64,000 bases of DNA from Calothrix sp. C42_A2020_038 (lineage in GTDB: Bacteria; Cyanobacteriota; Cyanobacteriia; Cyanobacteriales; Nostocaceae). The stretch is taken from assembly GCA_015272395.1 (NCBI GenBank), contig JACYLQ010000018.1:21349-85348 (forward strand), written 5' to 3'. The translations under genes and the position numbers were made by a program. Positions 62,927 to 64,000 of this stretch are shown here, one piece after another. The notes beneath the pieces are model-generated. The model saw only the letters and a list, made by a program, of their open reading frames with translations. It did no database searches and was not told the origin of the DNA. Every line of letters begins with the position of its first letter. Positions within the stretch are counted from its first letter, which is position 1.

Positions 62927-63019
62927 TTGACCAAAGAAGAATTACTCGGTCTTTCCCTGTCAGAGATCAGACAAGAAGCTATCGAACGAGCAAAAGCTCT
63001 AATTGTTGCAGTCGAGTAA
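62927..63019 (+). CDS. Possible 30-residue leader ORF
   Basis: TTG-started frame LTKEELLGLSLSEIRQEAIE then RAKALIVAVE and a stop, 14 bases ahead of the next ORF. Helical and protein-like but very short. A translated leader, a remnant, or chance. Confidence 0.3.
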   Translation: MTKEELLGLSLSEIRQEAIERAKALIVAVE

Positions 63020-63033
63020 TTTTTAGCTTAGAT

Positions 63034-63627
63034 ATGATTTATGAATCAGGTTTTTGGAAGGAGGACTTACTAAAACAATCGAAAGCCCTCCGCGCTAGAA
63101 TGGTGCAAAAGCGATGGACTGAAAACTCTTTTGCACGTCTTGAGCAAACTGTAATGCTCGGATTCTATTCAATTCGGAAACTAATTGAAGCCAAAAAACT
63201 ATCAGACTCAGTTGTAAATAAATCTATCACTGTGAATTTCCATAAATGGAAAGGTAATCCAGTTACAAAAATGAATTGGAGTGATATAGATAAGCTGTAT
63301 GATATTGATTCTGAAAATTCAGTCACTAAAGACTTAGTTTTCTTCTGTCATCAATTCGTCCATAGTTATATCTTTGTCGCTTCTTTTGATGAAAATAATT
63401 ATCTAGATGGAATTTTTATTAGTTCGGATAGAGAACGCCATAAAGCATTGTATTTTATCAAAATTCACCAAATTATTGAATTTTTTGAGCAGGTAGGCAA
63501 CGACTATCCTTCTTCAGGATCGTTTATTTTTGATGAAAAGCTAGGTGATTATCGTGTTTTAAATTTATCTCGTGACGATCCCGACTTCATTGCTAAGATT
63601 CAAAAGTTTAATGGCTTTAATGTGTAA
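63034..63627 (+). CDS. Protein of unknown function near decayed integrase
   Basis: 197 residues from ATG 63034; the frame is open 120 bases further upstream, but that part is not protein-like. The N-terminal half is helical (SGFWKEDLLKQSKALRARMV, LEQTVMLGFYSIRKLIEAKKLSD), reminiscent in layout of HEPN-type helical bundles. No RxxxxxH motif is evident. Several paired aromatic residues follow (NWSDIDKLYDID, HQFVHSYIFVASF). No family is recognised. The position beside integrase debris suggests an accessory, possibly mobile gene. Confidence 0.55.
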   Translation: MIYESGFWKEDLLKQSKALRARMVQKRWTENSFARLEQTVMLGFYSIRKLIEAKKLSDSVVNKSITVNFHKWKGNPVTKMNWSDIDKLYDIDSENSVTKDLVFFCHQFVHSYIFVASFDENNYLDGIFISSDRERHKALYFIKIHQIIEFFEQVGNDYPSSGSFIFDEKLGDYRVLNLSRDDPDFIAKIQKFNGFNV

Positions 63628-64000
63628 AGTTTAAGTAATTTGTAGCTTCACAATTCACTGTAGATGGCGCGGTCTAACAATCGAGATGGAGCGGACAGAA
63701 CAGAGATCTGGGTTTTGAGTTCAGGGCTACTGCTGCCGCTCATCTCAACCGTTACGGTAATTCCAAGTTCTTCTCAGATATATAACAATAAATTTTAGAA
63801 TAACTTAACCTCTCAAAATCTCTTTTAAAAGTGAGTAACGGGCGATCGCTCCCACGATATCTTTGTGCGATCGCTCCCAGTTTCAACTGAGTCCCAAAGG
63901 AACACGCTCCGCGTAGCTTGCTTCCACGGAAAAGCAATTAGCAACGTGACAGAAGTTCATGCAACCACATTCCCCTATTTGCGTTGATTAGAATGGGAGG
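63628..64000. other. Intergenic end region with HIP1 and dispersed repeat
   Basis: 373 bases to the window edge. Two GCGATCGC octamers (63842-63849 and 63867-63874), each followed by TCCCA, are the only HIP1 copies noticed in the window. A CGCTCCGCGTAGCTTGCTTC stretch (63905-63924) is a repeat of a kind common in Nostocales. No gene is seen. Confidence 0.6.

Noticed and set aside
1..64000. tRNA or rRNA genes
   Set aside because: No cloverleaf with a GGTTCRANNCC T-arm or conserved rRNA segment was noticed in any intergenic gap; a dedicated scan (tRNAscan-SE, Infernal) would be decisive.

Overview
The window is a stretch of cyanobacterial chromosome, most likely from a filamentous Nostocales-type organism. 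Supporting genes are phycobilisome genes (two nblA, an apcA paralogue, cpcS, cpcL, cpcG), petN, an OCP C-terminal-domain-like protein, a DUF2808 protein and large STAND/NACHT NTPases. The DNA is AT-rich. The usual cyanobacterial HIP1 octamer GCGATCGC is seen only twice, both at the far right end, while the palindrome GGCGCC occurs roughly seventy times by eye.

0-12 kb: a short-chain dehydrogenase (cut by the window start), polyphosphate glucokinase and a creatininase-family hydrolase come first. Then a universal stress protein and an Acg-type nitroreductase form an operon, facing a large HTH-NACHT NTPase. A fasciclin protein, several small proteins, nblA and an ApcA-like protein follow. A response regulator is fused in frame to an Hsp20 chaperone. 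A near-identical promoter element lies before the stress-protein operon, before a small gene at 9.3 kb and inside the fusion just upstream of the Hsp20 part. The gene content (USP, Acg nitroreductase, Hsp20) resembles the mycobacterial dormancy regulon. I regard this as the most interesting candidate system in the window.

12-23 kb: an IS200/IS605 tnpB remnant, a purine-catabolism pair (PuuE-like and AllA-like), the pstS-C-A-B phosphate operon with a Pho box, a second nblA, then cpcS, a HExxH protein, cpcL and cpcG. This is a light-harvesting remodelling neighbourhood next to phosphate uptake.

23-31 kb: a Fur-box-controlled FAD oxidoreductase, then a tightly coupled pair of large NTPases (P-loop protein plus TPR/STAND/membrane-anchor protein) of unknown role. 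An NTF2-fold protein, a DUF2808 protein, an ExbB-like protein with a Fur-like box and an L,D-transpeptidase follow.

31-43 kb: mazEF, clpB, petN with a small membrane protein, a lipoprotein, an FeS-type photolyase, a papain-like protease, a Coq4-like protein, a DUF4126 protein, a 252-bp inverted-repeat element and purB.

43-49 kb: a cobalamin uptake operon (btuB receptor, 2Fe-2S protein, btuF, btuC) behind a cobalamin riboswitch with a Fur-like box further upstream. No ATPase gene is present.

49-64 kb: a secreted protein, a 172-bp inverted-repeat element, a divergent cytochrome P450, an unknown membrane protein, a Cache-HAMP histidine kinase, a phosphodiesterase-family protein, a zinc-type P-ATPase behind an SmtB-like operator, a glycosyltransferase and an aromatic amino acid permease lacking its N-terminus. 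Next to the permease are a decayed integrase start and an array of imperfect palindromes, followed by an unknown gene.

All assignments are by reading the sequence and from memory of families; no database search was run. No rRNA, tRNA or CRISPR array was recognised.
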